Source: an uncultured Pelagibacteraceae bacterium
GTDB lineage: Bacteria; Pseudomonadota; Alphaproteobacteria; Pelagibacterales; Pelagibacteraceae
Reading direction: 5' to 3'
Assembly: GCA_905618885.1 (NCBI GenBank)
Contig: CAJQTC010000023.1
Span: forward strand, 1 to 46,551
DNA: 46,551 bases
Shown here: in pieces, positions 21,645-31,989 of the stretch
Layout of the letters: the number at the start of each line of letters is the position of its first letter
Position numbering within the stretch: position 1 is the stretch's first letter
Made by a program: the position numbers and the translations under genes
The notes under the pieces: model-generated
The model's database searches: none
Told to the model about the DNA's origin: nothing
Seen by the model: the letters and a program-made list of their open reading frames with translations, nothing else

Positions 21645-22733
21645 TGGAATTATTAGATCAACAAATAAATGTAGCTGAAAAAGCCCTAAGTAATATTAGG
21701 GGGTACCTTTGAAACAAATAATATTAAATCAAAGTTAGACAACTTAAATTTTATAATAGCTAAAAAAGATTTCTGGAAAGATAATAATAAAGTAAAAAAA
21801 ACTGTTAAAGAAAAAAAACATTTTGAGACAGTCATTGAATTATTTGACGCTTCAAGAAAAGAACTAGAGAATCTTAAAGATATCTATAATTTAGCTAAAG
21901 AAGAATCTAACAAAGAAATAATTTCAGACTGTCTAGATAATATTCAAACAATAAATAAAAACATCAAGAAAAATGAAATTAATTGTTTTTTATCAGGAGA
22001 AAATGACTCTTTAGATATTTATTTAGAAATTCATGCCGGTGCTGGTGGAACTGAAAGCCAAGATTGGGCTGAAATGCTAAGAAGAATGTATCTGAAATGG
22101 TTTGATAAAAAATTATTTAGCAGTGAAATTATTAGCGAACATAAAGGTGAGGAAGCTGGAATTAAATCATCAATACTAAAAATAACAGGAGAACATCTCT
22201 ATGGACTAATGAAAAATGAATCAGGCGTACATAGACTAGTTAGAATATCACCTTTTGACAGCGGTGCTAGGAGACACACAAGTTTTGCTAGTGTTTGGGT
22301 TTACCCTTCTCTAAATGACGAGATTGATATAAAAATAGATGAAAAAGATTTAAGAATTGACACCTATAGATCTAGTGGAGCTGGAGGACAGCATGTTAAC
22401 GTTACAGATAGTGCTGTTAGGATTACGCATTTACCAACTAAAATTGTAGTACAGTGTCAAAACCAAAGATCGCAGCATAAAAATAAAGAGACATGTTATA
22501 AAATGTTAAAAGCAAGATTATATGAACACGAAACCCAAAAAAGAGAGCAGGAAGAGCAAAAAAACGTAAGCACAAAAACAGATATAGGTTGGGGGCATCA
22601 AATACGCTCATATGTTCTACAACCATATCAGCTTGTGAAAGATATGAGATCTAAAATTGAGAGTACAAATCCAACAGATGTGCTAGATGGAAACCTTGAC
22701 CAGTTTATTGAAGGAAACCTATTTAGATCATGA
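21644..22733 (+). CDS. prfB: Peptide chain release factor 2, with +1 programmed frameshift at codon 22/23 (join 21644..21709, 21711..22733)
   Basis: Frame 1: M E L L D Q Q I N V A E K A L S N I R G Y L stop(TGA 21710-21712). Skipping T21710 gives ETNNIKSKLDNLNFIIAKKDFWKDNN... in frame with the track ORF at 22074. 'AGGGGGTACCTTTGA' matches the RF2 frameshift site; 'SSGAGGQHVNVTDSAVRITHLP' GGQ motif. Confidence 0.95.
21697..21713 (+). promoter_or_regulatory. RF2 +1 frameshift signal: internal Shine-Dalgarno-like AGGGGG followed by CTT TGA
   Basis: Sequence TTAGGGGGTACCTTTGAAAC; near-identical to the E. coli AGGGGGUAUCUUUGAC site. Confidence 0.93.
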
Positions 22734-24931
22734 TAAAAAAAATTATATATTTATTTATCTTAATTACACTTTCACTAATTACATTAGTTATTATCTATTT
22801 GTCTTTTGTTGGACTAGAAACATCTAAGTTTAACAAGATAGTCATTAATAAAATTGAAGAAATAGATCCTAATATTCAACTTTCCATAGAAGAAATAAAA
22901 ATTAAATTCGATTTAGAAAAAATTCAACTACATTTCTCAACAGTAGAACCTAAAGTGGTTTATCAAAATATTAAAATACCAATAACAGAAATAAGTATCT
23001 ACTCAAAAATAAGCTCAGTTTTAAAATCAAAAAATGAAATAAACCAAGCAATCGTATTGTTTCAAAACTTTAACACTAAAGATGTCCAAAAATTAGCTGT
23101 TCGGATTAAACCTTCTAACTTTAAAACTTATTTACTAAATAATTTAAACAATGGAAGAATTGAAAAAATATTAATCGACGTTAAACTTGATAAAGATTTA
23201 AATATTGTAGACTACAAAGTTAACGGTTCTTTAAAAAAAATTAATGTCAAAATACTTGACAATTTAATAATCCAAGATGTAAGTCTTAATTTTATATCTG
23301 ATAAAAATTTAACTTTAATTAATTCAGTAAATGCAAATTACCAAGGTGTCACAATAACTAATGGCTCACTTAGTTTAAAAAAAAAAAAAGAAATTGAAAT
23401 AGAAGGAAAATTTAACTCACAATTTAATTTTAATGACAGTGAGATAAATAATTTATTTTCAAAATTTAACTTAAGTTTCTTAGAAAAAAATAAAGTAAAC
23501 GCTCAAGGCTCTTTACTACATGAATTTATGTTAAAAACTGATCAAAATTTTAAATTGATTGATTATGAATATAAATCGAATGGAAATATTTTAGAATCTA
23601 AAATAGTTTTAAAAAATCCTTTTAAGACCGACCTAATTGAAAATCCAATTAATAAAATATCAATATCTAAAACTGATTTAGAAATAAATTTAAACAATAA
23701 AAACAAAAATTTATTAAAATTTAAAGGCTTGTATAACTTAGGGGGATCAGAAAATAAAACCTTTAAAGTTACACACGATTTAAGTAAAAAAATACCAAAA
23801 TTCTTAATTGATCTTGATTTATCTGAAAATATTTTTTTAGAGCTAATTAACTTTAAAACTAATTATAAAAAAAGAAGCAACATTAAAAGTGAGTTTAGCT
23901 TCATAAATAACAATATTTTTTTTAAAAATATAAATTTTACAGAGGGTAAAAACTCTATTTACATCAAAGATCTCAAGCTCAATAAGAAGAAAGAGATAGA
24001 ATTTATTTCTGATATTAATGTTTTAACTTTTAATAAAAATAGAGAAAATAATAATTTTAAAATTACTTTTAAAGAAAAAATTTTTGTAACAGGAAAAAAA
24101 TATGATGCCACTTATTTACTAAAACAGCTATCAAAAGATAATCAAGTAAATCTATTTAGAAATATTACAAAAGATGTTGAAATCAAATTAAATAATTTAA
24201 TTACTAAATCGAAGATACCTTTAAATAATTTTCTTTTAATAGGACGCATTAATAAAGGTAAATTTGAAAAGCTCTCTGCTAAAAGCGAATTTTCAAAAAG
24301 TAAATATCTAGATATTTCTTTGAAAAAGGATAAAAATAATAAAAAAAAATTAGAAATTTATTCAGACTTGCCACAAGCTCTATTGTCAAATTACAAATTT
24401 TTTGAAGGAATTAAAGGTGGAAAATTTCTTTATAATTCTGTATTTGATGAAACAGGCTCAGTATCGAATATCTCTATTGAAAATTTTAAAGTTCTTAAGG
24501 CCCCAGCTTTTGCCACACTATTAACCTTGGCAGATCTGGGTGGTATAGCAGATGTTTTATCTGGCGAAGGGATGACTTTCCATTCTCTGGAAATTAATTT
24601 AAAAGAAGATAGTGCTGAAACAACTATCGAAGAAATATTAGCATTAGGACCAAGTGTTTCAGTACACATGGACGGCTACATTGCAAAAAAAAGTGGATTA
24701 ATAAGTTTAAGTGGGACATTAGTTCCTGCAAAAATGTTAAATAGTATAATTTCAAAAATACCTGTTGTTGGGAATATTCTAGTGGGTAAAAAAACTGGTG
24801 AAGGTATATTTGGCTTTAGTTTTAAAATAAAAGGACTACCAGGACAAGTTAAAACTACTGTTGATCCCGTAAAAACTTTGACTCCAAGATTTATTACTAG
24901 AGCTTTAGATAAAATGAAAAAAAATAATTAA
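22730..24931 (+). CDS. AsmA-like / DUF3971-type large periplasmic protein
   Basis: N-terminal membrane anchor; C-terminal 'APAFATLLTLADLGGIADVLSGEGMTFHSLEINLKEDS...IPVVGNILVGKKTGEGIFGFSFKIKG' AsmA_2-like pattern. Confidence 0.8.
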   Translation: MIKKIIYLFILITLSLITLVIIYLSFVGLETSKFNKIVINKIEEIDPNIQLSIEEIKIKFDLEKIQLHFSTVEPKVVYQNIKIPITEISIYSKISSVLKSKNEINQAIVLFQNFNTKDVQKLAVRIKPSNFKTYLLNNLNNGRIEKILIDVKLDKDLNIVDYKVNGSLKKINVKILDNLIIQDVSLNFISDKNLTLINSVNANYQGVTITNGSLSLKKKKEIEIEGKFNSQFNFNDSEINNLFSKFNLSFLEKNKVNAQGSLLHEFMLKTDQNFKLIDYEYKSNGNILESKIVLKNPFKTDLIENPINKISISKTDLEINLNNKNKNLLKFKGLYNLGGSENKTFKVTHDLSKKIPKFLIDLDLSENIFLELINFKTNYKKRSNIKSEFSFINNNIFFKNINFTEGKNSIYIKDLKLNKKKEIEFISDINVLTFNKNRENNNFKITFKEKIFVTGKKYDATYLLKQLSKDNQVNLFRNITKDVEIKLNNLITKSKIPLNNFLLIGRINKGKFEKLSAKSEFSKSKYLDISLKKDKNNKKKLEIYSDLPQALLSNYKFFEGIKGGKFLYNSVFDETGSVSNISIENFKVLKAPAFATLLTLADLGGIADVLSGEGMTFHSLEINLKEDSAETTIEEILALGPSVSVHMDGYIAKKSGLISLSGTLVPAKMLNSIISKIPVVGNILVGKKTGEGIFGFSFKIKGLPGQVKTTVDPVKTLTPRFITRALDKMKKNN

Positions 24932-26169
24932 TTAAGTTTAATTTTGAAATGTTTTTTTTTACCGTGTGAAACTTTAACATAGTTTTTTTCTACGAAATTA
25001 TTTAAATTAATAATTTTATTTGTATCCGTTAAAACAATATCGTTAATTTTAATACCATTTTCACTAATTGCTCTTCTGATTTCGCTTTTTGAACTTAAAA
25101 TTTTAGTTTCATCTAAAAAATTAACCACGTCTATTCCATCTTTTAAAAATGATTTTTTTATTAAAATAATAGGTAAATTTTGACCAACACCACTACCTTC
25201 AAACGTTTCTTTTGCTGTATTTTCAGACTCTCTTGCTTTCTTTTCTCCGTGTAAAATTTTCGTAGCTTCATTAGCTAATAAAACTTTTAGGTCATTAATA
25301 TTTTCTACACCATTACTTATTTTTTCTAATTCATCCGTATCAATTTCTGTAAAGTATTTTAAAAATCTTTTTACATCAGCGTCATTCGTATTTCGCCAGA
25401 ACTGCCAATAATCATAAGGAGAAAATAGTTTTTCATCCAGCCATATTGCACCGTCTTCTGTTTTTCCCATTTTGAGTCCCGAAGCGAGTGTTATTAAAGG
25501 AGTTGTTAAGCCAAAAGATTCTGTTTTATTCATTCTTCTAACCAAGTCTACACCACTAACAATATTACCCCATTGGTCTGAACCACCCATTTGTAAAACG
25601 CAATCATATTCTTTATTTAATTTATAAAAATCATACGCTTGTAAAATCATATAATTAAACTCCATGTAGCTAAGAGATTGTTCTCTTTCCAGACGAAGTT
25701 TAACACTATCAAAACTTAGCATTTTATTAATTGTAAAGTGTTTTCCAATATTTCTCAAAAACTCTACGTACTTTAATTTCTTTAACCATTCAGCATTATC
25801 TACAAAAATTGGCATAGTTTTTTGGTCTTTAAAATCTAATAATTTTTCAAATATTTTTTTTATTTTTTTAATATTTTCATCGATAGTTTTTTCATCTAAA
25901 ATTCTTCTGGTTGCATCTTTTCCAGAAGGGTCTCCAATAAGGGTTGTTCCACCACCTAGTAAAACAATTGGCTGGTGCCCATATTTTTGGAGTAAGCGCA
26001 AGCACATGATTTGCAATAAACTTCCGACATGTAAGCTTGGAGCGGTAGAATCAAAACCTATGTAAGCCTTGATCGATCTATTATTGATTAAATTAGTTAG
26101 TTTATCTTTATCCGTACATTGATGAAACAAACCTCTTAAAGTAATTTCGTTTATAAAGTTATTTTTCAT
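24928..26169 (-). CDS. tyrS: Tyrosyl-tRNA synthetase
   Basis: 'AYIGFDSTAPSLHVGSLLQIMCLRLLQKYGHQPIVLLGGGTTLIGDPSGK', 'GSDQWGNIVSGVDL', 'KMGKTEDGAIWL'. Confidence 0.97.
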   Translation of the reverse strand: MKNNFINEITLRGLFHQCTDKDKLTNLINNRSIKAYIGFDSTAPSLHVGSLLQIMCLRLLQKYGHQPIVLLGGGTTLIGDPSGKDATRRILDEKTIDENIKKIKKIFEKLLDFKDQKTMPIFVDNAEWLKKLKYVEFLRNIGKHFTINKMLSFDSVKLRLEREQSLSYMEFNYMILQAYDFYKLNKEYDCVLQMGGSDQWGNIVSGVDLVRRMNKTESFGLTTPLITLASGLKMGKTEDGAIWLDEKLFSPYDYWQFWRNTNDADVKRFLKYFTEIDTDELEKISNGVENINDLKVLLANEATKILHGEKKARESENTAKETFEGSGVGQNLPIILIKKSFLKDGIDVVNFLDETKILSSKSEIRRAISENGIKINDIVLTDTNKIINLNNFVEKNYVKVSHGKKKHFKIKLN

Positions 26170-26228
26170 AGATAGATTGAATTAAAATTACTTTTACACA
26201 ATAATAGTTATAAATTAAATAATTATTA

Positions 26229-27344
26229 ATGAAAAATCTAATTACATCCGTTGGATTGATGAGTGGAACCTCGAGTGATGGTATAGATGCATCAATTATA
26301 AAATCAGATGGTGAAAATGAAGTACATTTTATAGGGAATCACTTTTTACCCTATGAAGAGAGAATAAAATCTAGAATAAGAAACCTAAAAGAAAAAATAA
26401 ATTTAATCTTGGATTTAGAAAAAAATGCTTTGGAAGTAAACAGTCTGGAAAAAGAAATAACACTTCTTCATGTAAAAATTGTTAATTTGATTATCGAAAA
26501 ATTTGGATTAAGTAAATTAGATATTGATTTAGTTGGTTTCCATGGACATACAATATTTCACAGTTTTAAAGATAAAAAAACAAAACAAATAGGCGACGGA
26601 AAGCTCTTGTCAAAACTAACTAAACTTAATGTAGTTTATAATTTTAGAAAAAATGATATGAAAAATGGAGGCCAAGGAGCACCACTTGTTCCGATATTTC
26701 ATAAGTTGCTACAGATTAAATTAAAATTAAAAATGCCCTTAGTTTTTTTAAATATTGGTGGCATATCTAATCTCACTTATCTTAATAACGCTAAAGAAAT
26801 AGAAAGCTTTGATTCTGGTCCGGGAAATTTTTTAATAGATAAAATATTGCAACTAAAATCTAATAATAAATATCAGTTTGATAGAGACGGTATAATTGCT
26901 TTTAATGGTAATGTTGATCGAAATATTTTAAACAGTTACTTAAATGACTCGTACTATGAGTCTATGCCGCCAAAATCTTTAGATGTAAATGATTTTAATC
27001 TCAGCGCACTAAGAAGTTTAAGCTTAGAAGATTCAGTGGCAACTTTATCTGAACTAACAGCTGTTACATCAGTTAATGCTTTAAATTTTTTTACCGTCAA
27101 ACCAAAAGAAATTATTTTATGTGGAGGAGGCAGAAAAAATACATATATTTTTGAACGTATAAAAAAATTAAGTAATATTTTAATAAAAAATATTGATGAA
27201 TATAAAGTAAATGGTGATTTTGTTGAGTCCCAAGCTTTTGCTTACCTTGCTGTCAGATCTTTTTTTAAAAAACCTATCTCATTTCCAAAAACAACCGGAG
27301 TGTCTAAACCTTGCATTGGTGGAGATTCTATTAAATTTAAATAA
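26229..27344 (+). CDS. anmK: Anhydro-N-acetylmuramic acid kinase
   Basis: 'GLMSGTSSDGIDASI', 'GFHGHTIFH', 'LNIGGISNLTYL', 'DSGPGNFLID', 'CGGGRKNTYI'. Confidence 0.95.
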   Translation: MKNLITSVGLMSGTSSDGIDASIIKSDGENEVHFIGNHFLPYEERIKSRIRNLKEKINLILDLEKNALEVNSLEKEITLLHVKIVNLIIEKFGLSKLDIDLVGFHGHTIFHSFKDKKTKQIGDGKLLSKLTKLNVVYNFRKNDMKNGGQGAPLVPIFHKLLQIKLKLKMPLVFLNIGGISNLTYLNNAKEIESFDSGPGNFLIDKILQLKSNNKYQFDRDGIIAFNGNVDRNILNSYLNDSYYESMPPKSLDVNDFNLSALRSLSLEDSVATLSELTAVTSVNALNFFTVKPKEIILCGGGRKNTYIFERIKKLSNILIKNIDEYKVNGDFVESQAFAYLAVRSFFKKPISFPKTTGVSKPCIGGDSIKFK

Positions 27345-27993
27345 GAGCAGTTTTTTCTTTAATGTACTTTTCTATTTCTTTTGTTAACTCATCTTCTTTA
27401 TTTTTAAAAAAATGATTTGCATCTTTAATTTTTGAAAAAATTACTTCAATACCTTTTTGACTCTTTATTCTTCTGTCTAATTCGTCAATACTTTCTTTAG
27501 TTACTAGCTCATCACCATCACTATATATAACTTGTCCTGAGGTTGGACAAGGCGCTAGAAATGAAAAATCGTAGACATTTGGCTGCGGAGATATGGCAAT
27601 AAAATTATTTACTTCAGGTCTTCGCATAATTAATTGCATACAGATTAATGCACCAAAAGAAAATCCTGAAACCCAGCATTGGCTATAATCTAGATTTTCT
27701 CTTTCAATCCAATCTAAAGTAGCTGCCGCATCCGACAATTCTCCTTGACCGTTATCAAAAACACCATCACTTTTACCAACACCTCTAAAATTAATTCTAA
27801 TTACTGAAAAACCATTTTCTAAAAAAATATTATAAGTTGTTTGAACAATTTTATTGTTCATGGACCCACCATATTGCGGATGTGGTTGAAGCACTATTGC
27901 AACCGGAGAACCAAACTTAGGGTTTTTATAGTATTTTGCCTCAAGCCTTCCAGCTGGTCCCGGTATAAATATTTCAGTGCTTTTAGGTTTCAT
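27337..27993 (-). CDS. Alpha/beta hydrolase
   Basis: 'VAIVLQPHPQYGGSMNNKIVQ', 'VIRINFRGVGKSDG', nucleophile elbow-like 'GFSFGA', 'DANHFF'. Confidence 0.88.
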   Translation of the reverse strand: MKPKSTEIFIPGPAGRLEAKYYKNPKFGSPVAIVLQPHPQYGGSMNNKIVQTTYNIFLENGFSVIRINFRGVGKSDGVFDNGQGELSDAAATLDWIERENLDYSQCWVSGFSFGALICMQLIMRRPEVNNFIAISPQPNVYDFSFLAPCPTSGQVIYSDGDELVTKESIDELDRRIKSQKGIEVIFSKIKDANHFFKNKEDELTKEIEKYIKEKTALI

Positions 27994-28068
27994 GAATTAG
28001 TAATGATAATTAGTTTCAAAAAAAAATGACTTATAGCATGTTTTAGATGAGACAATTTATTTTTTTAT

Positions 28069-28092
28069 ATACTTGACTAAATTAGTAGGGAT
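28069..28092 (+). promoter_or_regulatory. Candidate IscR type 1 (Fe-S) operator overlapping a TTGACT -35-like hexamer
   Basis: ATACTTGACTAAATTAGTAGGGAT aligns to the E. coli type 1 consensus ATASYYGACTRWWWYAGTCRRSTA (consensus from memory) at 21 of 24 positions. Confidence 0.68.
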
Positions 28093-28127
28093 AAGGTAAT
28101 TAACATAACAAAAATGGGAAAAAACCA

Positions 28128-28550
28128 ATGAAATTAACCACTAAAGGTAGGTACGCAGTTATGGCAATGGCTGATTTAGCATCTAACGAAGACATAAAAC
28201 CTGTAAGCTTGAATGAAATCTCTATAAGACAAAATATATCTCTTTCATATTTAGAGCAGTTATTTTTAAAATTAAAAAATAATCATCTAGTTAAGAGCGT
28301 AAGAGGACCTCGGGGCGGATACATGCTAGACAAGAAAGCTAAAGATATAAAACTTTCTAGTATCATTTCTGCAGTAGACGAAGAAGTCAAAACACTTAAT
28401 TGTAAAAAAGATTCAAAAAAAGGATGCGACGGAAGATCTGTTAAGTGTATTACACATTATCTTTGGGACGATTTAGAGAAACACATTAATGGTTTCTTTG
28501 AAAATAAAAACCTTAACGAGCTAGTTTCAAAACAAGAAAATATTTTTTAA
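28128..28550 (+). CDS. iscR: Rrf2-family Fe-S cluster regulator, IscR-like
   Basis: 'MKLTTKGRYAVMAMADLA', 'VKSVRGPRGGYML', Cys/His cluster region 'CKKDSKKGCDGRSVKCITHYLW' (C-X7-C-X6-C-X2-H). Confidence 0.9.
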   Translation: MKLTTKGRYAVMAMADLASNEDIKPVSLNEISIRQNISLSYLEQLFLKLKNNHLVKSVRGPRGGYMLDKKAKDIKLSSIISAVDEEVKTLNCKKDSKKGCDGRSVKCITHYLWDDLEKHINGFFENKNLNELVSKQENIF

Positions 28551-28573
28551 TAATATAACAAAAGATAAAAATA

Positions 28574-30010
28574 ATGAAAAATCAAGATCTTAACATTAAC
28601 AAAGAATACAAATACGGTTTTACAACTGATATTGAAAGTATTAGAGCTCCAAAGGGACTAAACGAAGATACTATCAAGTTTATCTCTAACATTAAAAAAG
28701 AACCTAAGTGGATGTTAGACTGGAGACTCACAGCATATAATAGATTGCAAAGTTTAAAAGAACCTAATTGGCAGAAACCAAAATATCCTAAAATTAATTA
28801 TCAGGATTTATACTATTATTCCGCACCGAAAAGTGCTTCAGAAAAACCTAAAAGCTTAGAAGAAATTGATCCAAAAATATTAGAAACATATAAAAAACTT
28901 GGAATACCACTGGTTGAGCAACAAAGATTAAATGGAATAGCAGTTGATGCGGTATTTGACTCAGTTTCTGTAGCCACAACATTTAAAGATGAATTAACAA
29001 AAAAAGGAATAATTTTTTGTTCTATCTCTGAAGCTATTCAGAAACATCCAGACTTAGTAAAAAAATATTTAGGATCAGTTATACCTTTAAGTGATCATTA
29101 TTTTGCAACATTAAATTCTGCAGTTTTTACTGATGGTTCCTTTGTATACATTCCGCCAAACACAAGATGTCCTATGGAACTTTCAACTTATTTTAGAATT
29201 AACGCTTCTGAAACAGGACAGTTCGAGAGAACTTTAATTATCGCAGACAAAGGAAGTTATGTAAGCTACCTAGAAGGTTGCACCGCTCCTATGAGAGATG
29301 AAAATCAGTTACATGCTGCAAATGTTGAGTTAATTGCTTTAGATGACGCAGAAATTAAATATTCAACTGTTCAAAATTGGTATCCTGGAGATAAGAACGG
29401 TGTAGGTGGAATATATAATTTCGTAACTAAAAGAGGGGCCTGTAGAGGAAAAAATTCTAAAATATCATGGACTCAAGTTGAGACAGGTTCAGCAATAACT
29501 TGGAAATACCCAAGCTGTATTTTGCAAGGTGATAATTCAGTTGGAGAATTTTATTCTATAGCCATTACTAATAACTATCAAAAAGCCGACACAGGTACCA
29601 AGATGATACACCTAGGAAAAAATACCAAAAGTAAAATAATATCTAAAGGTATATCAGCTGGTAACGCAGACAATACATATAGAGGGTTGGTAGACATTAA
29701 TAAAAAAGCAACTAATTCAAGAAATTACACGCAATGTGACTCTTTATTAATGGGCAATAAATGTGGGGCACACACAGTTCCATATATAAAGAACAAAAAT
29801 TCAACATCAACTATTGAACATGAGGCAACCACTACTAAAATTAACGAAGAACAGCTTTACTATTGCAACCAAAGAGGACTCGATCAAGAAGAGGCAGTTA
29901 GTCTGATCGTAAATGGGTTCTGCAAAGAAGTATTACAGCAATTACCAATGGAGTTTGCGGTGGAAGCACAAAAATTAGTAGCTATTAGCTTAGAAGGTAG
30001 TGTCGGCTAA
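28574..30010 (+). CDS. sufB: Fe-S cluster assembly protein SufB
   Basis: '[27 protein letters not shown]', '[12 protein letters not shown]', '[35 protein letters not shown]'. Confidence 0.97.
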   Translation: MKNQDLNINKEYKYGFTTDIESIRAPKGLNEDTIKFISNIKKEPKWMLDWRLTAYNRLQSLKEPNWQKPKYPKINYQDLYYYSAPKSASEKPKSLEEIDPKILETYKKLGIPLVEQQRLNGIAVDAVFDSVSVATTFKDELTKKGIIFCSISEAIQKHPDLVKKYLGSVIPLSDHYFATLNSAVFTDGSFVYIPPNTRCPMELSTYFRINASETGQFERTLIIADKGSYVSYLEGCTAPMRDENQLHAANVELIALDDAEIKYSTVQNWYPGDKNGVGGIYNFVTKRGACRGKNSKISWTQVETGSAITWKYPSCILQGDNSVGEFYSIAITNNYQKADTGTKMIHLGKNTKSKIISKGISAGNADNTYRGLVDINKKATNSRNYTQCDSLLMGNKCGAHTVPYIKNKNSTSTIEHEATTTKINEEQLYYCNQRGLDQEEAVSLIVNGFCKEVLQQLPMEFAVEAQKLVAISLEGSVG

Positions 30011-30744
30011 TGTTAAAAATTACAAATTTAAAAGCAACTATTAACGAAAAGTTAATTTTAAAAGGTTTAGACCTAAACATTAAACCTGGCGAAGTTCATG
30101 CAATTATGGGGCCTAATGGTTCAGGGAAAAGTACATTGGCAAATGTCTTGTCAGGTAAAAATGGCTACGAGATTGAAGGCGAAATTAGTTTTAACGGCAT
30201 GGATTTAAATGATCTTAAAATAGAAGAGAGAGCACAAAAAGGAATTTTTTTAGCATTTCAATACCCCTTAGAAATTCCAGGCGTAAATACAAATAATTTT
30301 TTAAGAACTTCCCTAAATTCAGTAAGAAAGGCAAGAGGTGAAAAAGAATTAGACACATTAACCTTCTTAAAATTAATTAAAGAAAAAGCCAAAGAACTCA
30401 ATATTGATGAAAAATTTTTATCACGTCAATTAAATGTAGGATTTTCAGGCGGAGAAAAGAAAAAAAATGAAATTTTACAAATGAAATTATTAGAACCAAA
30501 ATTATCAATTTTAGATGAAACAGATTCAGGTCTAGATATAGATGCGCTAAGAATAGTTGCAGACGGTGTTAACTCTTATAAAAATAAAGAAAACGCTTTT
30601 TTGATAATTACACATTATCAAAGACTACTCGACTATATCAAGCCCGACTTCATACACGTTTTATCTGCTGGTAAAATTATTAAAACAGGAAACGCTGATT
30701 TAGGTGAACAATTAGAAAAAACAGGCTATGCAAATTTAAGTTAG
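30010..30744 (+). CDS. sufC: Fe-S cluster assembly ATPase SufC
   Basis: 'HAIMGPNGSGKSTLANVLSG', 'FLAFQYPLEIPGVN', 'GFSGGEKKKNEILQM', 'ILDETDSGLDIDAL'. Confidence 0.97.
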   Translation: MLKITNLKATINEKLILKGLDLNIKPGEVHAIMGPNGSGKSTLANVLSGKNGYEIEGEISFNGMDLNDLKIEERAQKGIFLAFQYPLEIPGVNTNNFLRTSLNSVRKARGEKELDTLTFLKLIKEKAKELNIDEKFLSRQLNVGFSGGEKKKNEILQMKLLEPKLSILDETDSGLDIDALRIVADGVNSYKNKENAFLIITHYQRLLDYIKPDFIHVLSAGKIIKTGNADLGEQLEKTGYANLS

Positions 30745-31989
30745 ATGAAGCAAAATTACGATTTTGATATCGAAAAAATTAAAAATCTCTCTCAAGAAGA
30801 AAAGATTTCCCGAAAAAAAAATCTTGATTTATTTTATAAATCTGGCTTTCCATCCAAACAAGTTGAAGATTGGAAATTTACGGACTTAAACTTAATTTTA
30901 AATAAAAATTTTGACAATATTAGTAATGAAGTTAATTTTGAATCTAGCAAAGATTTCAAAGCTATTGAAAACTTTGAACACAACTTCATATTTTTAACTA
31001 ACGGTAAAATAATTTCAACTAATTTTGATCATGAAGAAAAGAGTAAAATTTTAATTAAAGACTTCAATCAAGAAGAAGTAAAGAATATTAACCCAAGTAA
31101 CGCACTGGCATTACTCAATAGTGCGTTATCATCTGGAGGGTTTTCGTTGGAAATTACCAAAGACTATAAATTAAAAAAACCCTTGATTGTCTATAATTGT
31201 TTTTCTCAAGATTTAAAAAACAAAATACTGAACAATAAAAATTCTATTAAGTTAAATGAAGGATCTGAATTAACGTTAATTGATTATAGTGATAACAATA
31301 CCCAAAATAATTTTATTAAAAATACAGTAGATACTATTTCTTTAAATAAGAATGCCGTATTGAAAAATATTTTAATTCAAAATTCAAAAAGTAATGGTCA
31401 TTTTTACAAATATATAAAAAGTTCTTTAGAGAGTGGTTCTAGTTATGAGAACTATATTTTAAGTTCCGGGTTAAAACTAAATAAAATTGAAATTGAAATA
31501 AACTTAAATAAAGATAATAGTAGTTGTAGCATTTATTCAGCCTTAAACTTACTGGGAGATCAACATCAAGAAATTAAAACACGCATAAACCATAACTCGC
31601 CAAACTGTAAAAGCTATCAAAAAATTAAAAATGTATTAAATGATAAAAGTAAAGGTATTTATCAAGGAAAAATATTTGTAGAAAAAGTAGCTCAAAAAAC
31701 TGACGCATATCAACTAAGCAAAGCTTTAATTGTAAGCGATAACGCTGAATTTGACGCAAAGCCTGAACTGGAAATATATGCAGACGATGTAAAGTGTTCT
31801 CATGGTTCGACATCTGGAAGTATAGATTCTGACGCGGTTCATTATTTAATGACAAGAGGTATATCAAAACAAGAGGCTGTAAAACTTTTAATAAATGGCT
31901 TTCTTAATGAAGTATTAGAAAAAATTACCAACAATGAATTAAAAATATTTTTAGAAAAAATATTAGAAAGACAAATTAATGGACATTAA
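30745..31989 (+). CDS. sufD: Fe-S cluster assembly protein SufD
   Basis: 'VEDWKFTDL', 'GKIFVEKVAQKTDAYQLSKALIVSDNAEFDAKPELEIYADDVKCSHGSTSGSID'. Confidence 0.95.
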   Translation: MKQNYDFDIEKIKNLSQEEKISRKKNLDLFYKSGFPSKQVEDWKFTDLNLILNKNFDNISNEVNFESSKDFKAIENFEHNFIFLTNGKIISTNFDHEEKSKILIKDFNQEEVKNINPSNALALLNSALSSGGFSLEITKDYKLKKPLIVYNCFSQDLKNKILNNKNSIKLNEGSELTLIDYSDNNTQNNFIKNTVDTISLNKNAVLKNILIQNSKSNGHFYKYIKSSLESGSSYENYILSSGLKLNKIEIEINLNKDNSSCSIYSALNLLGDQHQEIKTRINHNSPNCKSYQKIKNVLNDKSKGIYQGKIFVEKVAQKTDAYQLSKALIVSDNAEFDAKPELEIYADDVKCSHGSTSGSIDSDAVHYLMTRGISKQEAVKLLINGFLNEVLEKITNNELKIFLEKILERQINGH

